A stretch of DNA of 33,146 nucleotides from contig CALXRR010000016.1 of assembly GCA_944390905.1 (NCBI GenBank), forward strand, positions 1-33,146. Direction: 5' to 3'. Source of the stretch: an uncultured Alphaproteobacteria bacterium (GTDB lineage: Bacteria > Pseudomonadota > Alphaproteobacteria > RF32 > CAG-239). The notes under the pieces are model-generated. The model saw only the letters and a list, made by a program, of their open reading frames with translations. It did no database searches and was not told the origin of the DNA. Below are positions 33,088-33,146 of the stretch, one piece after another. The stretch's first letter is position 1. Each line of letters begins with the position of its first letter. A program made the translations under genes and the position numbers.

Positions 33088-33146
33088 AAAACACGTATAA
33101 CGGTCATCTAATACGGAAACTGCGAATAAATCGCTCAGTCATGTAC
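33088..33146. repeat. Palindromic repeat, copy D2, cut by the window end
   Basis: This left half starts AAACACGTATAACGGTCATC after the usual AC linker and stops in the apical ATGTAC. The array continues outside the window. Confidence 0.85.

Overview
The window reads as a chromosomal segment of a moderately AT-rich alphaproteobacterium. Evidence for this is the CarD/CdnL regulator, a DUF2066 protein beside a PerM-type permease, an ATP12-family F1-ATPase assembly protein near an RluC-type pseudouridine synthase, DUF3108, TrhP-like U32, and MreB without its partners in view. There is no rRNA, no tRNA I can recognise, no CRISPR array, no transposase and no prophage. I cannot name the genus.

Layout. 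1-3545: carD (cut by the window edge), a secreted Pro/Gln-rich protein and the pta-ackA acetate operon, all on the minus strand. 3691-6266: ndk, a DUF2066 exported protein and an AI-2E/PerM-type permease, tightly spaced on the plus strand. 6503-11804: apaG, a lipoprotein, hslO, recX, a candidate structured RNA, a PEGA-like lipoprotein, truA and a Gfo/Idh dehydrogenase, in mixed orientation and mostly separated by clear hairpin terminators. 12160-15246: a TolC-like lipoprotein carrying a SPOR domain, and a pentapeptide-repeat protein. 15266-18808: rarA with an orphan VirD4/TraD-like ATPase immediately upstream. 18938-25462: a dense plus-strand run of a GAF/HD-GYP phosphodiesterase, gloB, an rluC-like gene, asmA-like, ATP12 and acylphosphatase. 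26065-27177: an AT-rich pair of minus-strand genes, a small HTH protein and a Cys-rich unknown, around a second candidate structured RNA. 27308-29479: a U32 protein and a DUF3108 protein. 29562-32952: ddl, miaA and mreB.

The most unusual content is a family of roughly 125-bp imperfect palindromes, found singly or in tandem at 11899-12066, 25462-26010, 30452-30880 and 32958-33146 (running off the end). Copies share a common plan but their stems differ in a compensated way: the outer arms differ between loci yet stay complementary, and the apical 5-bp stem occurs as three paired versions. Adjacent copies are joined by a 2-nt linker. Two copies carry the same 110-bp module with its own terminator-like hairpin in place of the apical loop. 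One array supplies the stop codon and last residues of ddl and fills the whole ddl-miaA gap. This looks like an undescribed palindromic repeat or MITE-like family with RNA-level structure.

Functional themes are envelope biology (ddl, mreB, AsmA-like, TolC/SPOR lipoprotein, DUF2066, DUF3108), translation and RNA modification (truA, miaA, rluC-like, U32), central metabolism and energy (pta-ackA, ndk, ATP12, gloB, acylphosphatase), and genome maintenance (rarA, recX). All coordinates were read by eye. RNA folds and promoters are inspection-level calls.
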